Source of the DNA: Bradyrhizobium_A sp052115025
GTDB lineage: Bacteria; Pseudomonadota; Alphaproteobacteria; Rhizobiales; Xanthobacteraceae
NCBI RefSeq assembly: GCF_052115025.1
Contig: NZ_JBFRFW010000007.1
Span: forward strand, 1 to 64,000
Direction of reading: 5' to 3'
Length of the DNA stretch: 64,000 nt
Shown in pieces: positions 53,254 through 62,099 of this stretch; positions within the stretch are counted from its first letter, which is position 1, and each line of letters starts with the position of its first letter. The notes beneath the pieces were generated by a model, which worked only from the letters and a program-made list of their open reading frames with translations, was not told where the DNA came from and did no database searches. Made by a program: the position numbers and the translations under genes.

Positions 53254-53272
53254 CAAATAAGTATTTGCTTAT
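53254..53272. promoter_or_regulatory. Candidate ArsR autoregulatory operator
   Basis: Two overlapping palindromes, CAAATA-AG-TATTTG (53254-53267) and ATAAG-N6-CTTAT (53257-53272), lie nine bases before the ArsR start. They stand out in AT content and fit an ArsR-type operator overlapping the leader. Confidence 0.5.
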
Positions 53273-53281
53273 GTGTCGTTC

Positions 53282-53593
53282 ATGGAGAACGACATCTTCA
53301 AGGCGCTGGCCGATCCCACCCGACGAGCGATCTTCGACAAGCTCGCGAGCGGCAGCCAGAACGCCAGCGCCCTGCGCGAGGGCATGACCATCAGCCAGCC
53401 CGCCATGTCGCAGCACCTCGCGGTGCTGCGCGCCGCCGGGCTCGTGCGCGAGGAGCGCCAGGGCCGCTTCGTCAACTACGAGGTCGACCCCAACGGCATC
53501 GCGGACATCGGCACGTGGCTCGCACGCTACCGCGCCTACTGGCCACAGCGGATGGACGCGCTCCGGACCCTGCTGAAGGACATGGACCAATGA
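53282..53593 (+). CDS. ArsR family regulator (SdpR-like)
   Basis: This 103-residue winged-helix protein has FKALADPTRRAIFDKLA at the start and the recognition helix MTISQPAMSQHLAVLRAAGL (about 38-57). No metal-binding cysteines are present, so it is of the non-metal SdpR type that often pairs with an SRPBCC protein, as it does here. Its stop overlaps the next start (ATGA). A GTG at 53273 is an alternative start. Confidence 0.9.
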   Translation: MENDIFKALADPTRRAIFDKLASGSQNASALREGMTISQPAMSQHLAVLRAAGLVREERQGRFVNYEVDPNGIADIGTWLARYRAYWPQRMDALRTLLKDMDQ

Positions 53594-53958
53594 CCGAGCC
53601 GGCGACTGCGGACCGCACCCCCGAGCACGACAGGCTGGAGCTGGACTATGAGTTCGAGGCGCCGCCCGAAAAGGTCTGGCGCGCGGTCACCATCCCGGCG
53701 CTGCGCGAGCGCTGGCTCCCCGATGCCGATCTTGCGACGGCCGAACCCGACACCACCGTCGACGGCGAGGAAGTGCGCTACCGCATGCGCGATCCGCGGC
53801 CGCCGTTTCGTGAGAGCGTCGTCACCTTTCGCCTGACCCCGACACCGGCAGGCGGCACGCGCGTCTACATCATCCACGAACTCGGCATCACGCAACACCA
53901 CGCCGCGCAGGCGCTGCACGGCGCCAACAGCAACGACGTTCTGATGCGCGCCGCCTGA
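53590..53958 (+). CDS. SRPBCC/AHSA1-like lipid-binding-fold protein
   Basis: This 122-residue protein has the AHSA1 pattern ELDYEFEAPPEKVWRAVTIP followed by LRERWLPDADLA and a strand-rich core ending in a helix. Such proteins hold hydrophobic ligands in a helix-grip fold and are usually co-encoded with an ArsR repressor, as here with a four-base overlap. The C-terminal part is shorter than the typical 150 residues. The ligand is unknown. Confidence 0.82.
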   Translation: MTEPATADRTPEHDRLELDYEFEAPPEKVWRAVTIPALRERWLPDADLATAEPDTTVDGEEVRYRMRDPRPPFRESVVTFRLTPTPAGGTRVYIIHELGITQHHAAQALHGANSNDVLMRAA

Positions 53959-54036
53959 GCGGCGAGACGATCGCTGGTCTCGCTCAAGCGGCTTAACGCC
54001 TGATCCCCACCCTCATCACTGAAAGGGAGGTCGCCG

Positions 54037-54642
54037 ATGCGCGACATGATGCAGCTCGTCCCCATGGTCGTCGAACAGTCGAGCCGCGGCGAACGCTCGT
54101 TCGATATCTACTCGCGGCTGCTGCGCGAGCGCATCATCTTCCTCAACGGCGAGGTCAATGACGCGATGTCCGGCCTCGTCTGTGCGCAGCTGTTGTTCCT
54201 GGAGGCCGACAACCCCAACAAGCCGATCAACCTCTACATCAACTCCTATGGCGGGGTGATCACCTCGGGGCTTGCGATGTACGACACCATGCAGTTCATC
54301 AAGTCGCCGGTGCACACCCTGTGCATGGGCACCGCGCGCTCGATGGGATCGTTCCTGCTGATGGCGGGCGAGCCCGGCCACCGCACCGCCCTGCCCAATG
54401 CCAGCCTGCATGTCCATCAGCCGCTCGGCGGCTTCCAGGGCCAGGCCTCCGACATCCTGATCCATGCCGAGGAGATCCGGCAGACCAAGCACCGCATCAC
54501 CCGCCTCTATGCCGAGCACTGCGGGCGCAGCTATGAGGAGGTGGAACGAACGCTCGACCGCGACCACTTCATGTCCGCCGACGAGGCGCTGGCGTTCGGG
54601 CTGATCGACCGGGTGGTGTCGGCGCGGGAAGCCGCCGCGTAA
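54037..54642 (+). CDS. clpP: ClpP-type serine protease subunit
   Basis: This 201-residue protein has the ClpP catalytic triad: Ser102 in GTARSMGSFLL, His127 in HVHQPLGG and Asp177 in DRDHF, plus the head-domain start NLYINSYGGVITSGLAMYD. The serine context (ARSMG) differs from the usual AASMG and it stands alone without clpX, so it is probably an extra ClpP paralogue rather than the main one. It would degrade proteins with a Clp ATPase encoded elsewhere. GAAAGGGAGGTCGCCG gives a strong ribosome site. Confidence 0.9.
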   Translation: MRDMMQLVPMVVEQSSRGERSFDIYSRLLRERIIFLNGEVNDAMSGLVCAQLLFLEADNPNKPINLYINSYGGVITSGLAMYDTMQFIKSPVHTLCMGTARSMGSFLLMAGEPGHRTALPNASLHVHQPLGGFQGQASDILIHAEEIRQTKHRITRLYAEHCGRSYEEVERTLDRDHFMSADEALAFGLIDRVVSAREAAA

Positions 54643-55072
54643 CCCAGGCAAGGGCGCGGGCCGCGGGACGCGCCTGCGAGCGACGAGGCGGCAACCGGCC
54701 ATCCGATATCCTTATGTTTCTGCTGGATTTTCCGCGGCCCTTCGGCAGCCGGCCACAGCTCGCGGACCCCATCCGCCTTTGTTTTTTGCTGCCGCTCGCT
54801 TGGGCACAATTGTGTCGATTATCTGTTTTGCCCATGAGTTGGGCTAACCTGACTAAGTTTTGGGCGCGACAGTTTGGCGCGCACCCCCTCTTTTGCACCC
54901 CCGCAAGAAAACCCTCGGATTCATAGACCATTAGGCCGCACCGGCCGGTTGGCACGGCATTTGATTCTATGGGTGCCGGCTGGCCCGTGGGGAAGTGCTC
55001 GTCTTCGCGTGGTGACCTTCAGTCAGTACCGCCTGGCCAGTGACGGCCGGGCCCAAGCGGGGAAATGAACCC
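54643..55072. other. Long regulatory gap before the second glnK-amtB
   Basis: No gene is convincing in these 430 bases. They hold a perfect palindrome CACAATTGTG (54805-54814), an inverted repeat GCCC-N7-GGGC near 54830-54844, and a sigma-54-like element listed separately. Long leaders are common for nitrogen-regulated genes. Confidence 0.4.
54949..54965 (+). promoter_or_regulatory. Candidate sigma-54 promoter for the second glnK
   Basis: TTGGCACGGCATTTGAT matches the -24 box (TTGGCACG) exactly and the -12 box with one change (TTGA for TTGC), at the correct spacing. It lies 108 bases upstream of the glnK start. Confidence 0.45.
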
Positions 55073-55411
55073 ATGAAAATTGTTATGGCCATTATCAAGC
55101 CATTCAAATTGGAAGAGGTCCGTGACGCCCTGACCGCCATCGGCGTTCACGGACTGACGGTAACCGAAGTCAAAGGCTATGGCCGCCAAAAGGGCCATAC
55201 CGAAATCTACCGCGGCGCCGAGTATGCCGTGAGTTTCCTGCCGAAGATCAAGCTCGAGGTCGCCGTCGCCTCGGACCAGGTCGACAAGACCATCGACGCC
55301 ATCACCGGCGCGGCCAAAACCGGCCAGATCGGCGACGGCAAGATCTTCGTCATGAGCCTCGAACACGCGGTGCGCATCCGGACCGGCGAGTCCGACGCGG
55401 CTGCCCTCTGA
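55073..55411 (+). CDS. glnK: PII signal protein (GlnK type), second copy
   Basis: This 112-residue PII protein is about four-fifths identical to the one at 51392, with the same T-loop and Tyr51 (YRGAEY). Differences lie mainly after residue 52 (AVSFLPKIKLEVAVASDQVD). It should regulate the AmtB encoded 34 bases downstream. The ATG at 55073 follows GGGGAAATGAACCC. A sigma-54-like promoter is upstream. Confidence 0.93.
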   Translation: MKIVMAIIKPFKLEEVRDALTAIGVHGLTVTEVKGYGRQKGHTEIYRGAEYAVSFLPKIKLEVAVASDQVDKTIDAITGAAKTGQIGDGKIFVMSLEHAVRIRTGESDAAAL

Positions 55412-55445
55412 TTTCGCGCTTTTCATTCACTCAGGAGTAAAACAT

Positions 55446-56885
55446 ATGACGTTCAAGCGTCCTACCGGCGCGGGATTGGCAGCTCTTGCCGTCGGCGTTC
55501 TCGCCGCGACTGCCGCGCATGCCGAACCCACGGTCAACAAGGGCGACAATGCCTGGATGCTGACCTCGACGGTGCTCGTGCTGTTGATGACCATCCCCGG
55601 CCTTGCGCTGTTCTACGGCGGCCTCGTCCGCTCCAAGAACATGCTGTCGGTCCTCGCCCAGGTGTTCTACACCGTCTGCGTCGTCTGCGTGCTGTGGGCG
55701 CTCTACGGCTACAGCCTCGCCTTCACCGGCGGCTCGCCCTACATCGGCGGCTTCTCCAAGGCCTTCATGATGGGCATCACGCCCGACTCGATGGCGGCGA
55801 CCTTCACCGCCGGCGCCAACATCTCCGAGCTCATCTACTTCTGCTTCCAGATGACCTTCGCGGCGATCACGCCAGCTCTCATCGTCGGTGCCTTCGCCGA
55901 GCGCATGAAGTTCGCGGCGATCGCGCTGTTCATCCCGCTGTGGGTGACGATCATCTACTTCCCGATCGCCCACATGGTCTGGTACTGGGCCGGCCCGGAC
56001 GCCATCGTCGATGCAGCGAAGGCGCTGGCGGCGGCGGCTCCCGATGCCAAGGCGGCGGCGCAGGCCAAGCTTGACGAAGTGATGGCCGATGCCGGTCAGG
56101 TGTATCTGTGGGGCGCCCTCGACTTCGCGGGCGGCACCGTGGTGCACATCAACGCCGGCATCGCCGGCCTCGTCGGCGCCCTGCTGATCGGCAAGCGCAC
56201 CGGCTACGGCAAGGAGCTGATGGCCCCGCACTCGCTGACCATGACCATGATCGGCGCTTCGCTGCTGTGGGTCGGCTGGTTCGGCTTCAACGCCGGCTCC
56301 AACCTCGAAGCCAACGGCGGCGCCGCGCTTGCGATGACCAACTCGTTCCTCGCCACCGCCGCTGCGGCGCTGTCGTGGATGTTCGCCGAGTGGATCATCA
56401 AGGGTCATCCCTCGCTGCTCGGCGCGCTGTCGGGTGCGGTGGCGGGCCTTGTCGCGGTGACGCCGGCGGCCGGCTACTCCGGCCCGATGGGCGCCATCGT
56501 GCTCGGCCTCGTGGTCGGTGTGGTCTGCCTGTTCTTCTGCACCGTCATCAAGAACGCGCTCGGCTATGACGACTCGCTGGACGTGTTCGGTGTGCACTGC
56601 ATCGGCGGCATCGTCGGCGCGCTCGGCACCGGCATCCTCGTCAACCCGGCGCTCGGCGGCACCGGCGTGATGGACTACGTCGCCGGCAAGATCGGCGACT
56701 ACGACTTCACCACCCAGATGATCGCGCAGTTCAAGGCCGTGGCCACCACGCTGGTGTGGTCGGGCATCGGCTCGGCGATCCTCTACAAGGTGGTCGACGT
56801 CATCGTCGGTCTGCGCGTCAATGTCGAGAAGGAACGCGAAGGCCTCGACGTCACCGAGCACACGGAGCGCGCCTACAACATGTAA
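55446..56885 (+). CDS. amtB: Ammonium transporter, second copy
   Basis: This 479-residue protein has a cleavable signal (LAALAVGVLAATAAHAEP) and 11 membrane helices. Amt signatures include LALFYGGLVRSKN, DFAGGTVVHINAGIAGL and DVFGVHCIGG with the pore histidines. Compared with the first copy it carries an insertion of about 25 residues rich in alanine (AAKALAAAAPDAKAAAQAK, about residues 192-210) in a loop. The tail NVEKEREGLDVTEHTERAYNM is typical of AmtB C-termini that contact GlnK. A hairpin terminator follows. Confidence 0.93.
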   Translation: MTFKRPTGAGLAALAVGVLAATAAHAEPTVNKGDNAWMLTSTVLVLLMTIPGLALFYGGLVRSKNMLSVLAQVFYTVCVVCVLWALYGYSLAFTGGSPYIGGFSKAFMMGITPDSMAATFTAGANISELIYFCFQMTFAAITPALIVGAFAERMKFAAIALFIPLWVTIIYFPIAHMVWYWAGPDAIVDAAKALAAAAPDAKAAAQAKLDEVMADAGQVYLWGALDFAGGTVVHINAGIAGLVGALLIGKRTGYGKELMAPHSLTMTMIGASLLWVGWFGFNAGSNLEANGGAALAMTNSFLATAAAALSWMFAEWIIKGHPSLLGALSGAVAGLVAVTPAAGYSGPMGAIVLGLVVGVVCLFFCTVIKNALGYDDSLDVFGVHCIGGIVGALGTGILVNPALGGTGVMDYVAGKIGDYDFTTQMIAQFKAVATTLVWSGIGSAILYKVVDVIVGLRVNVEKEREGLDVTEHTERAYNM

Positions 56886-56943
56886 GGCGGCGCTTCTCAA
56901 GGGACACGGTTGGGGCACTAACCCGGCAATGCCCCGTCCGTAC

Positions 56944-56973
56944 GAAGGGCCCCGGCGCAAGCCGGGGCCCTTC
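56944..56973 (+). terminator. Rho-independent-type terminator after the second amtB
   Basis: The arms GAAGGGCCCCGGC and GCCGGGGCCCTTC (13 bp, perfect) flank a GCAA loop, followed by ACCTTTT. The stem is very stable and the T-run short. It is 59 bases after the amtB stop. Confidence 0.7.
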
Positions 56974-57125
56974 ACCTTTTCGGAACCGGCATAATCACTG
57001 CCGCCGGTCCCGCGCTCTCGCCGATGGTTAATCGCGTCTTAACCTCGCCGCATCTATGGTGATCTGATCCGGTCCCGTTCGATCTCACGGTGCGATCGAC
57101 AGATCAAAAGTGCTGGCGTTTCAAG

Positions 57126-58358
57126 ATGGTTACACCCGCTTCTCCCTCCCCGGCGCAAGGCAGCCAGGACAGCGAGCGCTCGCCGTTCGCGCGGCTGACC
57201 GACCTGCTGAGGGGACTTGAGCCGGGCAAGCCGCTGATCAACCTGTCGCTCGGCGAGCCGCAGCACCCGGTGCCGGCCTTCGTCGGCCCGGTGCTGACCC
57301 AGCATGCCACCGAGTTCGGCCGCTATCCCGCCGCCAAGGGCATCGAGCCGTTCCGCAAGGCCGCCGCCAGCTGGCTCGACCGCCGCTTCACCCTGCCCCG
57401 GCCGATCGATCCGGACACCGAGGTGCTGGTACTCAGCGGCAGCCGCGAGGGGCTGTTCTTCGCCGCCATCGCCGCGTCGCGCCATGTCGGGCCGCGCCCG
57501 GGCAAGCCCGCGATCCTGCTGCCGAACCCGTTCTATCCCGCCTATGCGGCCGGCACCGATGCCGCCGGCTGCGAGCGCGTGCTGCTGCCGACCACGCCGG
57601 ACAACGGCTTCCTGCCCGACCTCGACGCCCTCGACGAGGCGACGCTGGCGCGCACCGTGGCGTTCTTTCTCGCCTCCCCCGCCAACCCGCAGGGCGCGGT
57701 GGCCTCATCAGACTATTTCAGGCGTCTGAAGGCGCTCGCCGACCGCCATGGCTTCGTGGTGCTGAGCGACGAGTGCTATTCGGAGATCTATACCCATGCC
57801 GCGCCGGGCAGCATTCTCGAATGCGCCGGGCCCGACTTCGCCAATGTCGCCGTGTTCCAGTCGCTGTCGAAGCGCTCGAACCTGCCGGGCATGCGCGTCG
57901 GCTTCGCCGCCGGCGACAAGGCGTTCCTCGCCCGCATGCATGAACTGCGCAACGTCGCGGCGCCCACGGTGCCGGTGCCGCTGCAGCATGTCGCCGTCGC
58001 CGCCTATGGCGACGAGGCGCATGTCGAGGACAACCGCGCGCGCTACCGCCTGAAGTTCGACCTCGCCGACCAGATCCTGGGATCGCGCTTCGGCTACAAG
58101 CGCCCGGCCGGCGGCTTCTGCCTGTGGCTCGACGTCTCCGCCCATGGCGGCGACGAGGCCGCCACGGTCAGGCTGTTCAAGGAGGCCGGGGTGCGGGTCA
58201 TTCCCGGCAGCTATCTGGCGCGACAACAGGCTGACGGCAGCAACCCCGGCGCCGGCTACATCCGCGTCGCGCTGGTGCAGGAAAGCGACATCACCGCGGA
58301 TGCGCTGCACCGCATCGTCGCCGTGCTGGACGGGGCCCCCGCGCAGGAGGCGCGATGA
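57126..58358 (+). CDS. Class I aminotransferase (DapC-like)
   Basis: This 410-residue PLP enzyme has PLINLSLGEPQHPVP at the N terminus, the ASPANPQGAVAS loop, VVLSDECYSEIY and the PLP-binding lysine in SLSKRSNLPGMRVGF (about residues 249-263). In alphaproteobacteria this gene upstream of ftsK is usually annotated as succinyldiaminopimelate or general aromatic/aspartate aminotransferase; the substrate is not certain. Its stop overlaps the ftsK start by four bases. Confidence 0.88.
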   Translation: MVTPASPSPAQGSQDSERSPFARLTDLLRGLEPGKPLINLSLGEPQHPVPAFVGPVLTQHATEFGRYPAAKGIEPFRKAAASWLDRRFTLPRPIDPDTEVLVLSGSREGLFFAAIAASRHVGPRPGKPAILLPNPFYPAYAAGTDAAGCERVLLPTTPDNGFLPDLDALDEATLARTVAFFLASPANPQGAVASSDYFRRLKALADRHGFVVLSDECYSEIYTHAAPGSILECAGPDFANVAVFQSLSKRSNLPGMRVGFAAGDKAFLARMHELRNVAAPTVPVPLQHVAVAAYGDEAHVEDNRARYRLKFDLADQILGSRFGYKRPAGGFCLWLDVSAHGGDEAATVRLFKEAGVRVIPGSYLARQQADGSNPGAGYIRVALVQESDITADALHRIVAVLDGAPAQEAR

Positions 58359-60862
58359 GCATGCCGGCGATCGAGCGCGTCATTCCGCTGGTCGGCCAGC
58401 TGCCGGACCCGCTGCGCGAGATGGTGGTGCGCCGCCTGCGCGAGCTTGCCGGCCTCGGCCTCGTCGCGCTTTCCGGCGTCATGGCTGCCGCGCTGATCAC
58501 CTGGTCGGTGCAGGACCCGAGCCTCAGCCACGCCACCGCTGGCAAGATCCACAACATCATGGGCTTCCCCGGCGCCATCGGCGCCGACCTGCTGATGCAG
58601 ATCATGGGGCTCGGCGCCGTCATGATCGTGCTGCCGGTCGCGGTGTGGGGCTGGCGCATGATGACCCACCGGCCGTTCGACCGCGAAGCGCTGCGGATCG
58701 CGAGCTGGATTCTCAGCGCCACCATCGCCGCCGGCTTCTGCAGCTGCTGGCCGCGCTCGGCGACATGGCCGCTGCCCACCGGGCTCGGCGGTGTGGTCGG
58801 CGATGCCCTGGTGCGGGCGCCCGCGGTCATTTTCGGGCCCCCCGGCTTTACCTATCGCGCTGTTCTCGGCGGCATCCTGTTCGTGGCCATGGCGGTGACG
58901 TTCCTGTTCGCCTGCGGCCTCGGCGCGCAGGAAAGCATCGCCGACGCGCGCACCCCGGCGCGCGACGAGGATGACGATCTGCCGATGGACGAGGACGAGG
59001 AGCGTCGCTCGGTGTCGCTGGGATGGCTGGTGCACGGCCTGCTCAGCCTGAAGGCGCAGCTGTGGCGCGCGATGCGGATCGGCTATGGCCTGCTGGTCGC
59101 CAACCGCGAGACCGCGCGGGCCGCGCCGCTGGAACGGCGCGAGCCGCGGCTCGGCGACCGCAAGAGCCCGTCGATCGCCCCGCATCACGACGACGACGAG
59201 GAAGACGACGACTACGCCGCCGCGGCCGAGCACGATGTCGAGGCGGAAGATGTCGGCGAGGACGAGGAGGACGACGAGGAGCCGGTCGCCCCGCCGCCGC
59301 GCAAGCGTGCGGCGAAGCCCGCGCCGCCCGCGAAGAAATCGTCCGTCGCGTTCGCCCTGCCGCCGCTGTCGGTCCTCGCCGCACCCAAGGCCGGCGACCG
59401 CAAGCCGCTCAGCAAGGCCGAGCTCGAGCACAACTCCAAGGCGCTCGAGGGCGTGCTGCAGGACTTCGGCGTCCGCGGCGAGATCACCAATGCACGGCCC
59501 GGCCCCGTGGTCACGCTGTACGAGCTCGAGCCGGCGCCCGGCATCAAGTCGTCGCGCGTCATCGGCCTCGCCGACGACATCGCGCGGTCGATGAGCGCGC
59601 TGTCGGCCCGCGTCGCGGTGGTCCCCGGCCGCAACGCCATCGGCATCGAGCTGCCGAACGAGCACCGCGAGAAGGTCTATTTCCGCGAGATGCTGTCGAC
59701 CAAGGAGGGCGCGGAGTCGACCGCCAAGCTGCCGCTCTGCCTCGGCAAGAACATCGGCGGCGAGCCGATCGTGGTCGATCTCGCCCGCATGCCGCATCTC
59801 CTGATCGCCGGCACCACCGGCTCCGGCAAGTCGGTGGCGATCAACACCATGATCCTGAGCCTCGTGTACCGGCTGCGCCCGGACCAGTGCCGCCTGATCA
59901 TGGTCGATCCCAAGATGCTGGAATTGTCGGTCTATGACGGCATCCCGCATCTTCTGACCCCGGTGGTCACCGACCCGAAGAAGGCGGTCGTGGCGCTGAA
60001 GTGGGCGGTGCGCGAGATGGAGCAGCGCTACAAGAACATGGCCAAGCTCGGTGTGCGCAACATCGACGGCTACAATGTGCGGCTCGCCGAAGCGCGCGCC
60101 AATGGCGAGGAGCTGACCCGCACCGTGCACACCGGCTTCGACAAGGAGACCGGCAAGGCGATCTACGAGGAAGAGAAGCTCGATCTCGATCCGCTGCCCT
60201 ACATCGTCATCATCGTCGACGAGATGGCCGACCTGATGATGGTGGCCGGCAAGGACATCGAAGGCACCGTGCAGCGCCTCGCGCAGATGGCGCGCGCCGC
60301 CGGCCTGCATGTCATCCTCGCGACGCAGCGTCCCTCGGTCGACGTCATCACCGGCACCATCAAGGCCAACTTCCCGACCCGCATCTCCTTCCAGGTGACG
60401 TCGAAGATCGACAGCCGCACCATTCTCGGCGAAATGGGCGCCGAGCAGCTGCTGGGACAGGGCGACATGCTGTACATGGCCGGCGGCGGCCGCATCAGCC
60501 GCGTCCACGGCCCGTTCGTGTCCGACGACGAAGTCGAGAAAGTGGTGCGCCATCTCAAGGCGCAGGGCTCGCCGGAATATCTCGAAGCCGTCACCACCGA
60601 GGAAGAGGCCGAGGAGGATGGCGCGGTGTTCGACTCCACCGGCATGGGTGGCGGCGAAGGCAACGACCTGTTTGCGCAGGCGGTCCAGATCGTCAAGCGC
60701 GACCGCAAGGCCTCGACCAGCTACATCCAGCGCCGGCTGCAGATCGGCTACAACCGCGCCGCCTCGCTGATGGAGCGGATGGAGCAGGAGGGTATCGTCG
60801 GTCCGGCCAACCACGCCGGCAAGCGCGAGATCCTCGTTGGTGAGGAAGAAGAGCGCTACTGA
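58355..60862 (+). CDS. ftsK: DNA translocase FtsK
   Basis: This 835-residue protein has about four N-terminal membrane helices (within residues 25-195) that place it at the division septum. An acidic, low-complexity linker follows (about 200-325, runs of D and E such as DDDEEDDDY). The motor domain has Walker A GTTGSGKS (residues 486-493) and Walker B YIVIIVDEMADLMM. The C-terminal gamma winged helix ends with SYIQRRLQIGYNRAASLMER. It pumps DNA and directs XerCD resolution of chromosomes at division. It overlaps the aminotransferase gene and is followed by lolA. Confidence 0.95.
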   Translation: MSMPAIERVIPLVGQLPDPLREMVVRRLRELAGLGLVALSGVMAAALITWSVQDPSLSHATAGKIHNIMGFPGAIGADLLMQIMGLGAVMIVLPVAVWGWRMMTHRPFDREALRIASWILSATIAAGFCSCWPRSATWPLPTGLGGVVGDALVRAPAVIFGPPGFTYRAVLGGILFVAMAVTFLFACGLGAQESIADARTPARDEDDDLPMDEDEERRSVSLGWLVHGLLSLKAQLWRAMRIGYGLLVANRETARAAPLERREPRLGDRKSPSIAPHHDDDEEDDDYAAAAEHDVEAEDVGEDEEDDEEPVAPPPRKRAAKPAPPAKKSSVAFALPPLSVLAAPKAGDRKPLSKAELEHNSKALEGVLQDFGVRGEITNARPGPVVTLYELEPAPGIKSSRVIGLADDIARSMSALSARVAVVPGRNAIGIELPNEHREKVYFREMLSTKEGAESTAKLPLCLGKNIGGEPIVVDLARMPHLLIAGTTGSGKSVAINTMILSLVYRLRPDQCRLIMVDPKMLELSVYDGIPHLLTPVVTDPKKAVVALKWAVREMEQRYKNMAKLGVRNIDGYNVRLAEARANGEELTRTVHTGFDKETGKAIYEEEKLDLDPLPYIVIIVDEMADLMMVAGKDIEGTVQRLAQMARAAGLHVILATQRPSVDVITGTIKANFPTRISFQVTSKIDSRTILGEMGAEQLLGQGDMLYMAGGGRISRVHGPFVSDDEVEKVVRHLKAQGSPEYLEAVTTEEEAEEDGAVFDSTGMGGGEGNDLFAQAVQIVKRDRKASTSYIQRRLQIGYNRAASLMERMEQEGIVGPANHAGKREILVGEEEERY

Positions 60863-61226
60863 GCCGTGGTGACATCAGTGATACAGCACCTGCGGACCGG
60901 GTCGCGAAATCGCCACAGCTTTGGGCTAGCGCCAGCCGGGAAAACGGCTAGTGTCCCGGTTCTGACATTCGCACCCTTTCGCGGCGGACTCTCTGCGCAT
61001 GTTGGAGCCATCGGAGACACCAGCAAGTACAGGTTTCCAGTATGGTTTTTGGATCAGACATTCGCTCGGGGGACTCACGGCAAATGCTGAGCGAATATCA
61101 GATCCGCCACACTGGTCTACCGGCCCTCGGCTCATTCGCCCCCCGCTCGAGGGAACTGGTCTTTCACGCACGCCGGATTCGACTTTGCCGGACAGACGCC
61201 GCACCGGACGGATCAAACCATTGAGC
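60863..61226. other. ftsK-lolA gap with degenerate repeats
   Basis: No gene is clear in these 364 bases. A motif close to GCGAATRTCAGAWCCG recurs three times: inverted near 60956-60972, inverted as CAGACATTCGCTC near 61056, and direct near 61094-61110. This suggests an old repeat element. An open frame in phase with lolA runs through the gap but has no good start. Confidence 0.4.
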
Positions 61227-62069
61227 ATGATTGCAGATCGACCATCGGCCTCTTCGGCAAGGGCGCGCGCCGCGCATCTGCGCTGCGCTGCGACCGGCCT
61301 TGCCATCGCGCTGCTCGCCGGCGTGCTGGTGCCGGCGGCCATGGCCCAGGCGATCCCGCTGCCGAAGCCCGCGCCGAAAGGGCGCGACGGCAACACGGCG
61401 TCGACCGTGCGCTCGGTGACGCCGGCAGCACCCGCAGCGGCGGCTGCGGCGACACCACCCGACCCGGTGATTCCCGATCCGCGCAACCGCGCGGTCACCA
61501 GCATCTTCACCACCTTCGACACCAACCAGCGTGCGCAAGCCGCCAAGATCAGCAGCTACCTGTCGTCGCTGCAGAACCTGTCCGGCAATTTCGTACAGGT
61601 CGGTCCCGACGGCACGCGATCGACCGGCAACTTCTACATCCAGAAGCCCGGCAAGGTGCGCTTCGAGTATGATCCGCCGAGCAAGATCGCGATCATCGCC
61701 GACGGCTCGTCCGTGGTGGTGCGCGACACCAAGCTCGCAACGCAGGACCTCTATCCGCTGTCGCAGACGCCGCTGCGCTTCCTGCTGTCCGACCGCATCG
61801 ACCTGATGAAGGACACCAATGTGGTCAGCGTCAGCGCCGACGACATGTTCGTCAGCGTCACCATCGAGGAGAAGCAGCCGCTGGTCGGCACCAGCCGGCT
61901 GATGCTGATGCTCGGCGCCAAGGACAACCAGCTCAAGCAGTGGACGATCACCGATCCGCAGGGCTACGACACCACGATCGCGATCTACAACCTCGACAGC
62001 ATCAGGAAGATCGATCCCGGCCTGTTCAAGATCGACTATGCGATCGATCAGTACCGCAATCCGCAATAG
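61227..62069 (+). CDS. lolA: Outer-membrane lipoprotein carrier LolA-like protein
   Basis: This 280-residue protein has a basic start and signal peptide (CAATGLAIALLAGVLVPAAMAQ), then an Ala/Pro-rich linker of about 40 residues before the LolA domain (about 90-278). The domain has SYLSSLQNLSGNFVQVGPDG, GNFYIQKPGKVRFEYDPP and VRDTKLATQDLYPL. It should carry lipoproteins across the periplasm. The proline- and alanine-rich linker is longer than in E. coli LolA. It lies between ftsK and xthA, a conserved order in Rhizobiales. Confidence 0.88.
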   Translation: MIADRPSASSARARAAHLRCAATGLAIALLAGVLVPAAMAQAIPLPKPAPKGRDGNTASTVRSVTPAAPAAAAAATPPDPVIPDPRNRAVTSIFTTFDTNQRAQAAKISSYLSSLQNLSGNFVQVGPDGTRSTGNFYIQKPGKVRFEYDPPSKIAIIADGSSVVVRDTKLATQDLYPLSQTPLRFLLSDRIDLMKDTNVVSVSADDMFVSVTIEEKQPLVGTSRLMLMLGAKDNQLKQWTITDPQGYDTTIAIYNLDSIRKIDPGLFKIDYAIDQYRNPQ

Positions 62070-62099
62070 TCCGGCGCCGTTTCACACACGATCCCGCTC

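Noticed and set aside
54714..54926. 70-residue plus-strand ORF before the second glnK
   Set aside because: It has no ribosome site or family features and lies in the regulatory leader with palindromes and a sigma-54-like element.
58256..60814. 852-residue minus-strand open frame
   Set aside because: It is antisense to ftsK, low in complexity, and ftsK is fully supported by its motifs.
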